Assembly (NCBI GenBank): GCA_017390225.1
Contig: JAFPCL010000018.1
Span: 1-15,609 of the forward strand
Source of the DNA: Clostridia bacterium
GTDB taxonomy: Bacteria; Bacillota; Clostridia; CAKSNL01; HGM11501
Direction: 5' to 3'
DNA length: 15,609 nucleotides
The translations under genes were made by a program, and so were the position numbers. Numbering within the stretch: position 1 is the first letter of the stretch; every line of letters begins with the position of its first letter. This document shows positions 15,601 through 15,609 of the stretch, one piece after another. The notes under the pieces were generated by a model. The model saw only the letters and a list, made by a program, of their open reading frames with translations, was not told the origin of the DNA and searched no databases.

Positions 15601-15609
15601 CTTGATGCC

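Noticed and set aside
1..15609. CRISPR arrays, insertion sequences, tRNA/rRNA genes and integration sites
   Set aside because: I read both strands and saw no spaced repeats, transposase or integrase motifs, cloverleaf or rRNA sequence.

Overview
The window looks like chromosomal DNA from a Gram-positive, Clostridia-like member of the Bacillota. Support for this is indirect: strong GGAGG-type ribosome sites, near-consensus TTGACA/TATAAT promoters, lipoprotein signal sequences with a lipobox, a secreted copper-amine-oxidase-N plus BspA-type leucine-rich-repeat protein, and a YczE-like membrane protein. No 16S, tRNA or other phylogenetic marker is present, so the genus cannot be named.

Layout. 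(1) 1-4313, minus strand: a very large secreted protein. Its first 1,437 residues are visible and the C-terminus lies beyond the left edge. It has a Sec signal peptide, a CxxC...CxxC zinc-ribbon-like motif and three DxNxDG calcium-binding-type loops, two of them spaced like a dockerin pair. (2) 4314-4677: a divergent promoter region. (3) 4678-6704, plus strand: a two-gene operon, an SMC/OLD-like AAA ATPase followed 2 nt later by an HNH nuclease. This is the architecture of a Septu (PtuA/PtuB) anti-phage system. It is AT-rich compared with most of its surroundings, has a perfect-consensus promoter with a hairpin in its leader, and closes with its own terminator. (4) 6883-9255: a second operon, a secreted CuAO-N/LRR surface protein followed 3 nt later by a flippase-like polytopic membrane protein. 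It ends in a 17-bp perfect hairpin that also terminates the converging gene. (5) 9294-9971, minus strand: a YczE/DUF6198-like membrane protein with a terminator-like hairpin in its short leader. (6) 10182-14594: a CUT1-type (carbohydrate) ABC importer operon in the order ATPase, permease, permease, solute-binding lipoprotein. The binding protein also carries a C-terminal membrane helix. (7) 14661-15446: a lipoprotein with two OB-fold-like halves, its own promoter and a codon bias typical of high expression, followed by a hairpin-rich tail.

How the parts work together. Most of the window is cell-envelope biology: surface proteins, export, import and lipoproteins. The Septu-like pair is the defence cargo, inserted as a self-contained transcription unit between two surface-protein loci. 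The ABC genes form a complete importer: an ATPase dimer, a heterodimeric permease and a tethered binding protein. I saw no transposase, integrase, CRISPR array, tRNA or rRNA.
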